A DNA stretch of 38,035 nt from Sulfitobacter sp. HI0040 (GTDB lineage: Bacteria; Pseudomonadota; Alphaproteobacteria; Rhodobacterales; Rhodobacteraceae): positions 1 through 38,035 of the forward strand of contig NZ_LWEX01000013.1 of NCBI RefSeq assembly GCF_001634885.1, given 5' to 3'. The translations under genes were made by a program, and so were the position numbers. Below, piece by piece: positions 31,174-38,035 of this stretch; position 1 is the first letter of the stretch, and every line of letters starts with the position of its first letter. Under the pieces are notes generated by a model. It searched no databases. It was given only the letters and a program-made list of their open reading frames with translations, and was not told the DNA's origin.

Positions 31174-33141
31174 TTACGCTGTCTCCTGCCTGGACGAGAC
31201 CATCACCAAAGCGACCGCCACTGCCGCCATAGCGGCACCTGTGCCCACCGCGCCGAGGATCGGAACCGCCAGACCCGCGTTCGAGGGAAAGGCGAAGGCC
31301 AGACCGGCAATACCAAGAAGGACGCGGGCGATTGTTCCTAGCAGACCGGGTTCGATCCGCCCGATGCCAAACAGATACCCCTGAATAGCGGCGCAGATCA
31401 GCAGAATGCCGAGACAGGCGCGCAGAACCGTAAGCATGCTTTCGAGTGGACTGGCTTGCAGGATGAACGCCGGATCAAGGACGAAGAAGAAGGGAATTAT
31501 ATAGACGATGCTTCCAAGCTTCATCGCTTCGAAGGCAGACGCAAAGGGTTTGGCCTGGGCGATGGCCGCCGCGGCGAAAGCCGCCAGCGCGACGGGGGGG
31601 GTGATATAGCTCAGCATGCTCCAGTAAAGGATAAATAAATGGACGCCGATCGGATCGAGTCCGCCGGCGACCAGGGCGGGTGCCAGCGATACCGCGAGAA
31701 TCACATAGGCGGCGGTCACGGTCATGCCCATTCCAAGAATGAAACTGGTCAATGCCCCGAGCAGCAGAAGCAGAAAGATGTTGCCGCCCGCGATGAAAAG
31801 CAGATCGTTCGAGATTGTCCCGGACATCCCGGTCACCGCCAGCCCGCCGACGATCAGCCCAACCGCCGCAAGAATGGCAACCAGTTCGACGAACAAGCGT
31901 CCCGTGGCTATCAGAAAGTTCATCAGCTCTTTTCGCCCCCAGCGTGATTTTGAGAGCAGCTGGTTCAGGACAAGAAGCAGCGCAGTCGCATAAAATGGAG
32001 CGATCGCCTCGCGCTTGAGGTAGAGCAACATCCAGATCAGTAGCCCGAAGACGGCGAGAAAGTACCAGCCTTCGCGCAGCACTTTGCCGATCCTGGGAAG
32101 GTCGGCGCGCGGAACGCCTTTCAGCCCGTTGCGTGCCGAGTACGCGTCGATTTGTGCGAACAGGCCGAAGAAGTAGAACAGCGAGGGCAGCACCGCCGCC
32201 ACAACGATGTTGGTGTAGTCGGTCGCCAGGAAAGTTGCCATGACAAAGGCCGTGGCACCCATGATAGGGGGCATCAGAACGGCCCCAGTCGAGGCCGCCG
32301 CTTCGATCCCTGCTGCATAAGTGGGCCTGAACCCCACCTTCTTCATCGCTGGAATGGTAATTGATCCGGTCGTCAGCACATTGGTGATCACGCTCCCGCT
32401 CATCGAACCGGTCAGTCCGCTGGTCAGAACGCCCACCTTGGCCGGCCCGCCCCGGACATGCCCGAGCGCGGCAAAGGCGCTGTCGATAAAAAACGGTCCT
32501 GCGCCGGTATGTTGCATCGCGACCCCGAAGATCATGAACCCCACGACAAGATTGACAAAGCTGCGCATCGGTATGCCCAGCACACTTTCGCCGCTCATCG
32601 CGTGGAAAATCGCCGTCTCGACGGGTGAGCGCTGGAAGCCCTGGATCGGGCCGGGCGCATAGCTGGCGACCATGGGGTAGATGGAAAACACTAGAATTAC
32701 CGCGAAGAGCATCCAGCCGCCCGTCCGCCGCGCCGCGACAAGCAGCAGGAACCAGAAGGTGAAGCTGGCAATCACGGCATTAAGAGGAGCGGCGAAATCC
32801 CACCCTTTGTTTACCACGCTGCGCCCGTAGTAGGCAAAGAAGGCGCAGGTGATCAGAGCCAGCAGGGCCAGAAAGTAATCCCACCACCGCGTCGATCCGT
32901 AGGGATCTGACTTTGAACAGGGAAAGACAAGAAACACCAGCGGCAGCGTCAGCAGAAGCATCACATAGAGGTAGTGAATTTCGAGCAACCGCACGTTCAT
33001 GAAGAAGCCCAGATTGAAGAGGTGATTGACCGAGGCCGCTGTCAACAGCACTGCCGAGACGACGAGCAACCAGCGAACGAAGGCGGGCAGCGTGCCCATT
33101 CCGGTCGGTTGCGCCGGCGTGTCCTGCGATTTTGGTGCCAT
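31174..33141 (-). CDS. TRAP transporter fused permease (TAXI type, DctQM fusion)
   Basis: This 655-aa inner-membrane protein fuses the small (4-TM-like) and large (12-TM-like) TRAP permease units, as usual for TAXI-type TRAP systems. The large-unit hallmarks are visible: GPFFIDSAFAALGHVRGGPA near residues 215-235, GLTGSMSGSVITNVLTTGSITIPAMKKVGF, then AGIEAAASTGAVLMPPIMGATAFVMA, and later VLDPAFILQASPLE. It uses an ion gradient to import the ligand caught by the binding protein encoded just upstream. The two genes are separated by 67 bases with a strong hairpin. It is intact, unlike the dctM/dctP remnants nearby, and may have taken over their role. Confidence 0.95.
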   Translation of the reverse strand: MAPKSQDTPAQPTGMGTLPAFVRWLLVVSAVLLTAASVNHLFNLGFFMNVRLLEIHYLYVMLLLTLPLVFLVFPCSKSDPYGSTRWWDYFLALLALITCAFFAYYGRSVVNKGWDFAAPLNAVIASFTFWFLLLVAARRTGGWMLFAVILVFSIYPMVASYAPGPIQGFQRSPVETAIFHAMSGESVLGIPMRSFVNLVVGFMIFGVAMQHTGAGPFFIDSAFAALGHVRGGPAKVGVLTSGLTGSMSGSVITNVLTTGSITIPAMKKVGFRPTYAAGIEAAASTGAVLMPPIMGATAFVMATFLATDYTNIVVAAVLPSLFYFFGLFAQIDAYSARNGLKGVPRADLPRIGKVLREGWYFLAVFGLLIWMLLYLKREAIAPFYATALLLVLNQLLSKSRWGRKELMNFLIATGRLFVELVAILAAVGLIVGGLAVTGMSGTISNDLLFIAGGNIFLLLLLGALTSFILGMGMTVTAAYVILAVSLAPALVAGGLDPIGVHLFILYWSMLSYITPPVALAAFAAAAIAQAKPFASAFEAMKLGSIVYIIPFFFVLDPAFILQASPLESMLTVLRACLGILLICAAIQGYLFGIGRIEPGLLGTIARVLLGIAGLAFAFPSNAGLAVPILGAVGTGAAMAAVAVALVMVSSRQETA

Positions 33142-33173
33142 GCCCGTATTCCCGTTCTGTGCTGCGTTTCATC

Positions 33174-33201
33174 CAGCGCGGCGCCCCTGGACGCCGCGCT
33201 G
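33174..33201 (-). other. Intercistronic hairpin between TAXI binding-protein and permease genes
   Basis: A perfect 10-bp stem CAGCGCGGCG (33174-33183) and CGCCGCGCTG (33192-33201) with an 8-base loop sits 7 bases after the binding-protein stop codon (minus-strand sense). There is no T-run, so it is unlikely to terminate outright. Such structures commonly protect the upstream mRNA from 3' decay and so give more binding protein than permease. Confidence 0.65.
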
Positions 33202-33208
33202 TGTCGCA

Positions 33209-34354
33209 TCAGCGAAAGAAGACTTCGTGGCCGGCCTCTTCCAGTGCGGCGGCACGGGCTTCCATCCATGCAGCGGCAAATTCTTCTTCACCCTCGGGAG
33301 CGCCGTCGACAAATGCGTTCCAGGCCTGGAGGAGCACCTCTTGCCGTTCCACCAACTTGTCCTGGTTGGCCTGGGCCTCCGGGGTCCAGAAGCCCTTTTC
33401 CTTGAAATACGCAACGCTGCCATCGCTCCACGGCATCACCCAAGACAGGATCTGGCGGTCGATCGCATATGCATTGGCACCGGGGGCGGAGTCCTTGTAA
33501 TCGTCGAACCCGGCGTCAAGCGCGGCGACGATGTTGCGCACCTCGCTGGTATCCTGATCGGTTTCAGTGACGAGAATCGGATAGGGATACTGCGCCATGG
33601 GCAGAGGCGAGTCAGGGTCGATGGCGGGTCCCACCGACACCATGTGCGGTGTCACGAAGGGCGTCACGCTGGTATAACGCTGCCACGCTTCGTCTTGGTC
33701 CGCGGGTGTTTCAAGCCATTTGAGACCGCGCGGGCTCGATTCGATCTGATAGTTCACGGTCGTCGTCGTCAGGGCAAACGCCGCATCCACGCGATTTTCG
33801 AGAATACCCTTGAGAGAGTTCACATAGCCCGAAAACTCCACGGTTTCTACGTCGTCCCATGTCAGGTCGCCAAAGGCCAGAAGACCCTCCATGTTGTTGT
33901 CAATCGCGGGAGAACTGACGGCACGAGCGACCCGTTTCCCCTTGAGATCCGCGACGGTTTCGATGCCTGCATCGGCGGCGACAGCGACACCCAGTCCGTA
34001 ATCGCCGACGGCCTGAAGAACTGCCCGGATTGGCTGCGGCCCCCATTCAGGCGCAGCAAAAAGGAAAACCCCTTCGGCCGCGAAATATGAGGCGATGCCG
34101 CACAGGCAGTAATCGACCGTCCCGTTTTTGAGCGGGGTCATCCGCGAGACATCATTCCGTCCTGGAAGCACGCGGACCGTCGATCCGTATCTGCTTCGCA
34201 TCATGTTGCCGATGGCGATGGAATGGGCATGTCCGGCCGATCCCGTGTCATAGGCCGACCACGCGATCACGTCAGGCAATTCGATTTCCTGGGCATTGGC
34301 CGACGCGGCAATCGCCAGAAAGGCAGCAGCGATACCAGTTGACTTGAAGTTCAT
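33209..34354 (-). CDS. TAXI-type TRAP transporter substrate-binding protein
   Basis: This is a 381-aa periplasmic binding protein with a signal peptide (MNFKSTGIAAAFLAIAASAN, likely cut after ANA). TAXI-family features include WSAYDTGSAGHAHSIAIGNM near residues 30-50, the RVLPG block, and ADLKGKRVARAVSSPAIDNN near 135-155. A DCR-type C-terminal part follows. ATG 34354 is preceded by GGAGGAGAAAATC; an upstream in-frame start at 34510 lies inside the neighbouring dehydrogenase. The ligand is unknown; known TAXI systems take up acids such as glutamate or 2-oxoglutarate, and the operon suggests a carboxylate. Confidence 0.93.
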   Translation of the reverse strand: MNFKSTGIAAAFLAIAASANAQEIELPDVIAWSAYDTGSAGHAHSIAIGNMMRSRYGSTVRVLPGRNDVSRMTPLKNGTVDYCLCGIASYFAAEGVFLFAAPEWGPQPIRAVLQAVGDYGLGVAVAADAGIETVADLKGKRVARAVSSPAIDNNMEGLLAFGDLTWDDVETVEFSGYVNSLKGILENRVDAAFALTTTTVNYQIESSPRGLKWLETPADQDEAWQRYTSVTPFVTPHMVSVGPAIDPDSPLPMAQYPYPILVTETDQDTSEVRNIVAALDAGFDDYKDSAPGANAYAIDRQILSWVMPWSDGSVAYFKEKGFWTPEAQANQDKLVERQEVLLQAWNAFVDGAPEGEEEFAAAWMEARAAALEEAGHEVFFR

Positions 34355-34403
34355 GATTTTCTCCTCCTTGTTGGTTCTTACTCCGGGAATTCGCATTTTC
34401 GGA

Positions 34404-35636
34404 TCAAAGCTCCGAAAATGCGACATCCTTGTCGACGCGTACTTCGGGCGGCAGCCCGAGAATGCGTTCTCCGATGATGGTGCGCTGGATTTCGTCCGAT
34501 CCCCCGGCAATCCGGTTGCCGGGCGCGGTCAGGTATTCGTTGCGCCAGCGCGCCATGTCATCCCCGGCCTTGGCCGATATGCCCGCCGAAGTTCCCGCCA
34601 GATCCATCCCAAAAGCGCCCATTTCCTGCCGCAGCTTGCCCAACAACAACTTGCCGATCGAGCCCTCTTCTCCCGGTGCCTGGCCGCGCGAGAGCGACGT
34701 CATGACCCTGTAAGAGGTGAATTCCAGTCCGCGTTGACGCGCGATGAAATCGGCAATGCGCGCACGCACCTCGCCGTCCTCGATGGCCGGGCGACCGTTC
34801 CGTTCGACACGGGTAGCCAGATCAATCAATTCCTCGGCCCGCGCACCGCCACTGGCCCGGCCGACGGAAATACTGAACCGTTCGTTCATGAGTGTGGTCA
34901 GCGCCACCTTCCACCCTTCGGATACACCGCCCAGGCGGGCGCTGTCTGGTACGCGCAGGTCATCGATGAACACTTCGTTGAAGCTGGAGTTGCCGGAAAT
35001 CTGGCGAATAGGACGGGTTTCGATGGCCGGGTCGGACATATCCACAAAGAACATAGTCATTCCCTTGTGCTTGGGCACCTGTGGATCGGTGCGCGCCAGC
35101 AGGATGCCGTGGGTGGAATAATGCGCCCCCGAGGTCCAGACCTTCTGACCGGAAATCACCCATTCGTCGCCTTCGCGGCGCGCACGGGTGCGGATACCGG
35201 CCAAATCGGACCCGGCGGCGGGTTCGGAAAAAAGCTGGCACCAGATCTCTTCGCCCGTCAGAGCCCGAGCCAGGAACTTTGTTTTCTGGTCTTCGGTGCC
35301 GTGGATCATGATCGTAGGTCCAACCAGCCCGATACCGATCAGAAAGACGTTGGGCGGGACGGCGTAGCGCCCTTCCTCCTGATTCCAGATCACTTGCTCG
35401 ATCGGATTGGCGTCACGCCCGCCGAAAGCGCGAGGCCATGTCAGCCCCGCCCAGCCTGCATCGGCCTTTCGTGCCTGCCAGTTGCGCGCACGAGCAACTT
35501 CGTCGGCATCGCGGGCCATGAAATGGTCCTGGGCCTTTTCGCTCCCATTGCGACGGGTCGCGTTGGCATCAAGCCAGTCGCGCGCCTTGGCGCGGAACGC
35601 GGCTTCTTCCGGGCTGTCGCTGAAATCCATCTGCAC
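34404..35636 (-). CDS. Acyl-CoA dehydrogenase, probable catalytic (alpha-like) subunit of the second pair
   Basis: This is a 410-aa acyl-CoA dehydrogenase with all functional blocks: CQLFSEPAAGSDLAGIRTRA near residues 133-152, SGQKVWTSGAHYS near 162-174, the probable catalytic Glu E252 in LMNERFSISVG, and the C-terminal loop GGSDEIQRTIIGERILGLP. It opens MQMDFSDSPEEAAFRAKARD; the GTG at 35636 has AAGGA 4 bases upstream, and an ATG two codons later is equally possible. It starts 10 bases after the stop of the neighbouring dehydrogenase. The catalytic/non-catalytic layout mirrors the pair at 20624-22896. Confidence 0.92.
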   Translation of the reverse strand: MQMDFSDSPEEAAFRAKARDWLDANATRRNGSEKAQDHFMARDADEVARARNWQARKADAGWAGLTWPRAFGGRDANPIEQVIWNQEEGRYAVPPNVFLIGIGLVGPTIMIHGTEDQKTKFLARALTGEEIWCQLFSEPAAGSDLAGIRTRARREGDEWVISGQKVWTSGAHYSTHGILLARTDPQVPKHKGMTMFFVDMSDPAIETRPIRQISGNSSFNEVFIDDLRVPDSARLGGVSEGWKVALTTLMNERFSISVGRASGGARAEELIDLATRVERNGRPAIEDGEVRARIADFIARQRGLEFTSYRVMTSLSRGQAPGEEGSIGKLLLGKLRQEMGAFGMDLAGTSAGISAKAGDDMARWRNEYLTAPGNRIAGGSDEIQRTIIGERILGLPPEVRVDKDVAFSEL

Positions 35637-35646
35637 TTTGTCCTTG

Positions 35647-36759
35647 TCAGTTCGCGGCCCTTTGGCCGTCCGCCAGATTGCAAAGCAGCCGCTCGCGCCA
35701 CAAATCGGCCAGGCCGAGTTCGGCCTTCAACTGCCATCCTCGCCGCAGAAACAAATGCGGGTCGGCCGCCCAGGTGAACCCGATCCCACCGTGAAGCTGC
35801 ACCGATTCCTCAGTGGTGAATTGCACTGCATCGAGAGCCGCGAGGCGTGCTACCGCCGCCGCTTCGGACAGCCGTTCATCCCCGCTCGCCAGCGCCCAGG
35901 CGCCGAAAAAAGCATTGGACCGTGCCAGTTCGATCTTGGCGAACATGTCCGCGAGCCGGTGCTTGACCGCCTGAAAACTGCCGATCTGGCGTCCGAACGC
36001 CTGCCGCTCGCAGGCATAGTCTCTGGTCAGAAAGAGTGCCCGCTCGGCCAGGCCGATCTGTTCGAAGGCGGCCAGCACTGCGGCGCCGTCCAGAAGAGTC
36101 CGGATCGCTGCGGGATCGGAGCCGGGAAGCAGTTCAACCGGCGTGTCGTGAAAGACGATCTCGGACGTGGAACGGGTGCGATCAATCGCATCCAGCGCGC
36201 TGAGCGATACCGACGGGTCGGAAATATCGGCCAGATAAAGGCGTGCGGTGCCGCCTTCGTCCAAGGCGGCGACGATCGCGAATGACGCATCGGATGCGAA
36301 CGGAACTGATGATTTCCGGCCCGAAAGGCGATCCTGCAACACTTCTGCCGAGACCCGTTCCGGTGCAGACCCTCCATCCTCGGCAAGCGCGGCGGTAACA
36401 ATCATGCGGCCTTCGGCGATTCCGGGAAGCAGACATTCCCTTTGGCTTTGTGTACCTAGGTCCTGAATCGCGGGGGTCGCCAGGCCAAGAACCGGGCCAA
36501 AAGGTACGGCGGCTAGGCTACGGCCGATCTCTTCGGCGACAATTGCCATTTCGATCGCCCCCATCGCTGACCCCCCGTAGTCTTCAGCAATCGCAAGACC
36601 TAGCCATCCGCCGTTCGCCAAGGCGGCCCAGGTTGCGGAATCGAACCCGTTCGCAGCCTCTAGACACTCATGCGCCACCGCGAGAGTGGCGTGATCGCTC
36701 AGCATTCGTCCCAGCGTGTCGCGTATGGCATCGTGTTCGTCGGAAAAGCCGAAATTCAT
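35647..36759 (-). CDS. Acyl-CoA dehydrogenase, probable non-catalytic (beta-like) subunit of the second pair
   Basis: This is a 370-aa acyl-CoA dehydrogenase-fold protein and first gene of the minus-strand operon. The C-terminal domain shows CERQAFGRQIGSFQAVKHRLADM near residues 248-270 and LHGGIGFTWAADPHLFLRRG. The EPGxGSD motif is absent (AALAEDGGSAPERVSAEV in that region) and no Glu-Arg pair occurs in the helix AVLAAFEQIGLAERALF. This is the same pattern as the protein at 20624. It probably stabilises and shapes the active site of its partner at 34404. Because it is first in the operon, its promoter should lie in the 320-base gap to its right. Confidence 0.9.
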   Translation of the reverse strand: MNFGFSDEHDAIRDTLGRMLSDHATLAVAHECLEAANGFDSATWAALANGGWLGLAIAEDYGGSAMGAIEMAIVAEEIGRSLAAVPFGPVLGLATPAIQDLGTQSQRECLLPGIAEGRMIVTAALAEDGGSAPERVSAEVLQDRLSGRKSSVPFASDASFAIVAALDEGGTARLYLADISDPSVSLSALDAIDRTRSTSEIVFHDTPVELLPGSDPAAIRTLLDGAAVLAAFEQIGLAERALFLTRDYACERQAFGRQIGSFQAVKHRLADMFAKIELARSNAFFGAWALASGDERLSEAAAVARLAALDAVQFTTEESVQLHGGIGFTWAADPHLFLRRGWQLKAELGLADLWRERLLCNLADGQRAAN

Positions 36760-37079
36760 GCTGGTTCTCTTCGGGTCATGGCATTTGGCGCCTGTTCACG
36801 AAAAGGGTAGGCGCGCGTTCGGTATGTCCCAAACGCTATCCGTTACCAGCCGCGTGAAACCACATATGTGCTGTGGGGTGGGAAAAGGGGGCAATGGAGC
36901 GAAGAAGGCGATTCAACAAGAATGTGCTCAATCGGCCTGAAAGCCGCAAAAACGAAGCAGTCGATTGATTGCTGTCGAGCTTACCGCCTAACGTGAAGAA
37001 ACCGGGTTGTGTTCCGGGCGCAGGGCAGATGTGGCCGAACCCTCTCAGAAATTGAAACTGATCAAGGGAATTTTGCGGA
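36760..37079. promoter_or_regulatory. Divergent intergenic region (320 bases) between the minus-strand operon and the MaoC-IclR unit
   Basis: No gene is visible here. It must hold the promoter of the eight-gene minus-strand operon and that of the MaoC/IclR genes. A 10-bp palindrome CACATATGTG (36861-36870) is the clearest symmetric element and could be an operator, for example for the IclR regulator encoded downstream. A lone half-site CTAACG (near 36996) resembles the motif at 15781 but lacks its partner. I found no convincing sigma-70 pair. Confidence 0.45.
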
Positions 37080-37562
37080 ATGGAAACTGTAGGACTCGGG
37101 TTTTGTTACGAAGATTTGCCTGTGGGGCGCAGGTTTCGGACCATTGGCCGCACCGTGACCGAAACCGATATCACGAATTTTGTCAGCGTCACCGGCATGC
37201 TTGAGGTCTTGTTCATCAATCGTGACTTCCGGGAGAAGGAATCCAATATCCCCGGTTTCGCCGCGCCCGGTGCGCTGGTCTATACCTTCATGGAAGGGCT
37301 CTTAACCCAATCCACAATGCAACATACAGGCTTTGCCTTTCTGGACATGGAACTGAAGGTCATGGGGCCCACATTTGCCGGGGACACCATCCATTGTGAG
37401 GTCGAGGTAACAGAATCGCGCCGGTCGAAGAGCCGTCTGAACCGCGGATTGGTGCGGACGCGAAACAAGGTGTTCAAGCAAACCGGAGAACAGGTATTGG
37501 AGTATACGCCGTTGCGGATGATCAAAGCCCACACGACGGATAAAGAGCCGGGAAAGCCATAG
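37080..37562 (+). CDS. MaoC-like hotdog protein
   Basis: This 160-aa hotdog-fold protein opens METVGLGFCYEDLPVGRRFR, the usual MaoC N-terminus, and GRTVTETDITNFVSVTGM follows. The hydratase Asp-x4-His motif is not present: the region reads TGMLEVLFINRDF near residues 38-50. The next block PGFAAPGALVYTFMEGLL is family-like. It could be a divergent dehydratase or a binding/thioesterase-type relative. AAGGGA about 10 bases upstream is the only ribosome-site candidate. A partial hairpin overlaps the gene end (about 37548-37573). It precedes the regulator gene by 28 bases and may be co-transcribed with it. Confidence 0.82.
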   Translation: METVGLGFCYEDLPVGRRFRTIGRTVTETDITNFVSVTGMLEVLFINRDFREKESNIPGFAAPGALVYTFMEGLLTQSTMQHTGFAFLDMELKVMGPTFAGDTIHCEVEVTESRRSKSRLNRGLVRTRNKVFKQTGEQVLEYTPLRMIKAHTTDKEPGKP

Positions 37563-37590
37563 GCCTTTTCCGGATAGCGGCACTGGAGAC

Positions 37591-38035
37591 ATGACTATGA
37601 AAACCGCGCAATCTGACCGAGCCGAAGCCACCGGGCGCACATCGGAAGGGCCCCGGTCTTTGACGCGTATCCTTGCGTTGTTCGATCTTTTGGCGCGCTG
37701 CAAACGTCACATGTCTCTTTCGGAACTCAGTATCGCGATTGATTGCCCCAAGAGCAGTTTACTGGTGCTGCTTCGGCCCCTCACCGAGAAGGGGTATCTG
37801 ATGCGCGAGGAAGACAATTACTTTCTGGGTCCGAGAATTTTTCAGTTCGCCCAGTCAATTCTGACCAACCACCCGTTCGAATCGGTCCTGCGCGGGGTGA
37901 TGAATGATGTGGTTAACCAGACCAGTGAAACCATCCTGTTTGCAGTCCGGGACGGCGAGAAAGTCATTTATTCGTCGGTCATCGAAAGCCCCCAGCCCGT
38001 TCGGTATGTCGCCCAACAGGGGATCAACCGGCCAT
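37591..38035 (+). CDS. IclR-family transcriptional regulator (partial, cut by window end)
   Basis: This is the first 148 residues of an IclR-type regulator. After a flexible N-terminus, the winged helix-turn-helix runs RSLTRILALFDLLARCK, then MSLSELSIAIDCPKSSLLVLL and RPLTEKGYLMREEDNYFLG (about residues 22-82). The effector domain then begins (FESVLRGVMNDVVNQTSETI, then VRDGEKVIYSSVIES). TGGAG lies upstream of the ATG; a second ATG at 37597 is possible. IclR proteins commonly control aromatic and acyl-CoA catabolic operons in response to a pathway intermediate. It may control the divergent operon at 28384-36759. Its C-terminal half is outside the window. Confidence 0.92.
   Translation, partial: MTMKTAQSDRAEATGRTSEGPRSLTRILALFDLLARCKRHMSLSELSIAIDCPKSSLLVLLRPLTEKGYLMREEDNYFLGPRIFQFAQSILTNHPFESVLRGVMNDVVNQTSETILFAVRDGEKVIYSSVIESPQPVRYVAQQGINRP

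Noticed and set aside
33026..34090. Plus-strand open frame (354 codons) opposite the TAXI binding protein
   Set aside because: No domain, Arg/His-rich, and antisense to a gene with a ribosome site and signal peptide.
34296..35777. Long plus-strand open frame (493 codons) opposite the acyl-CoA dehydrogenase at 34404
   Set aside because: The reverse strand encodes a complete dehydrogenase with all motifs; this frame shows no family features.
37548..37573. Hairpin overlapping the end of the last MaoC gene (CCGGGAAAG / CTTTTCCGG)
   Set aside because: Imperfect stem with a mismatched centre and no T-run; the IclR gene follows closely, so it was not called a terminator.
1..38035. tRNA, rRNA and CRISPR elements
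   Set aside because: Reading both strands gave no cloverleaf-like block, no rRNA-like stretch and no spaced short repeats.

Overview
The window reads as chromosomal accessory DNA from a GC-rich alphaproteobacterium, most likely a Rhodobacterales (roseobacter-type) organism. That is a judgement from gene content and protein style, not a database result. It is almost entirely a catabolic gene island for a carboxylic acid degraded as CoA thioesters. There are no rRNA or tRNA genes and no CRISPR array.

Layout. (1) 1-7408: tail of livG, an acyl-CoA ligase embedded in the transporter operon, livH, livM, livF and two tandem periplasmic binding proteins, closed by a strong terminator. (2) 7446-10803: two crotonases followed by etfB and etfA, closed by a terminator. 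(3) 10896-12220: a promoter/operator, then a complete IS3-family element (IS407-like) inserted between that promoter and the next gene. (4) 12234-13391: an LCAD-like acyl-CoA dehydrogenase, convergent with a minus-strand pair of CaiB-type CoA-transferases (13413-15743). (5) 15848-24958: a plus-strand run of ten genes: DUF35 protein, Cys-less thiolase, double-hotdog hydratase, alpha-methylacyl-CoA racemase, transglutaminase-like protein, MaoC, two paired acyl-CoA dehydrogenases, crotonase and a PaaK-like protein. (6) 24993-25958: a nitronate-monooxygenase-like flavoprotein on the minus strand. (7) 26180-28316: decayed genes, namely a crotonase-CaiB chimera, the end of a TRAP DctM, and a full-length DctP interrupted by three in-frame TAG codons. 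(8) 28384-36759: a minus-strand operon of eight genes: two acyl-CoA dehydrogenases, a TAXI-type TRAP binding protein and fused permease, a thioesterase, an SDR, and a second DUF35-thiolase pair. (9) 37080 to the end: a MaoC-like protein and the start of an IclR regulator.

How it may work together (inference). The ABC and TAXI-TRAP transporters take up the acid and the ligase makes the CoA ester. The racemase sets alpha-methyl stereochemistry. Paired acyl-CoA dehydrogenases desaturate and pass electrons to ETF. Hotdog hydratases and crotonases hydrate. The DUF35/Cys-less thiolase pairs cleave, possibly as retro-aldolases. This toolkit resembles side-chain degradation of sterols, bile acids or isoprenoid acids. 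No ring-degrading oxygenase or ketosteroid dehydrogenase is present here, so the substrate is not proven.

A 14-bp palindrome, CTAACA-N2-TGTTAG, lies in three promoter regions (10908, 15781, 19442). This suggests one repressor controls several of these units; its gene is not in the window.
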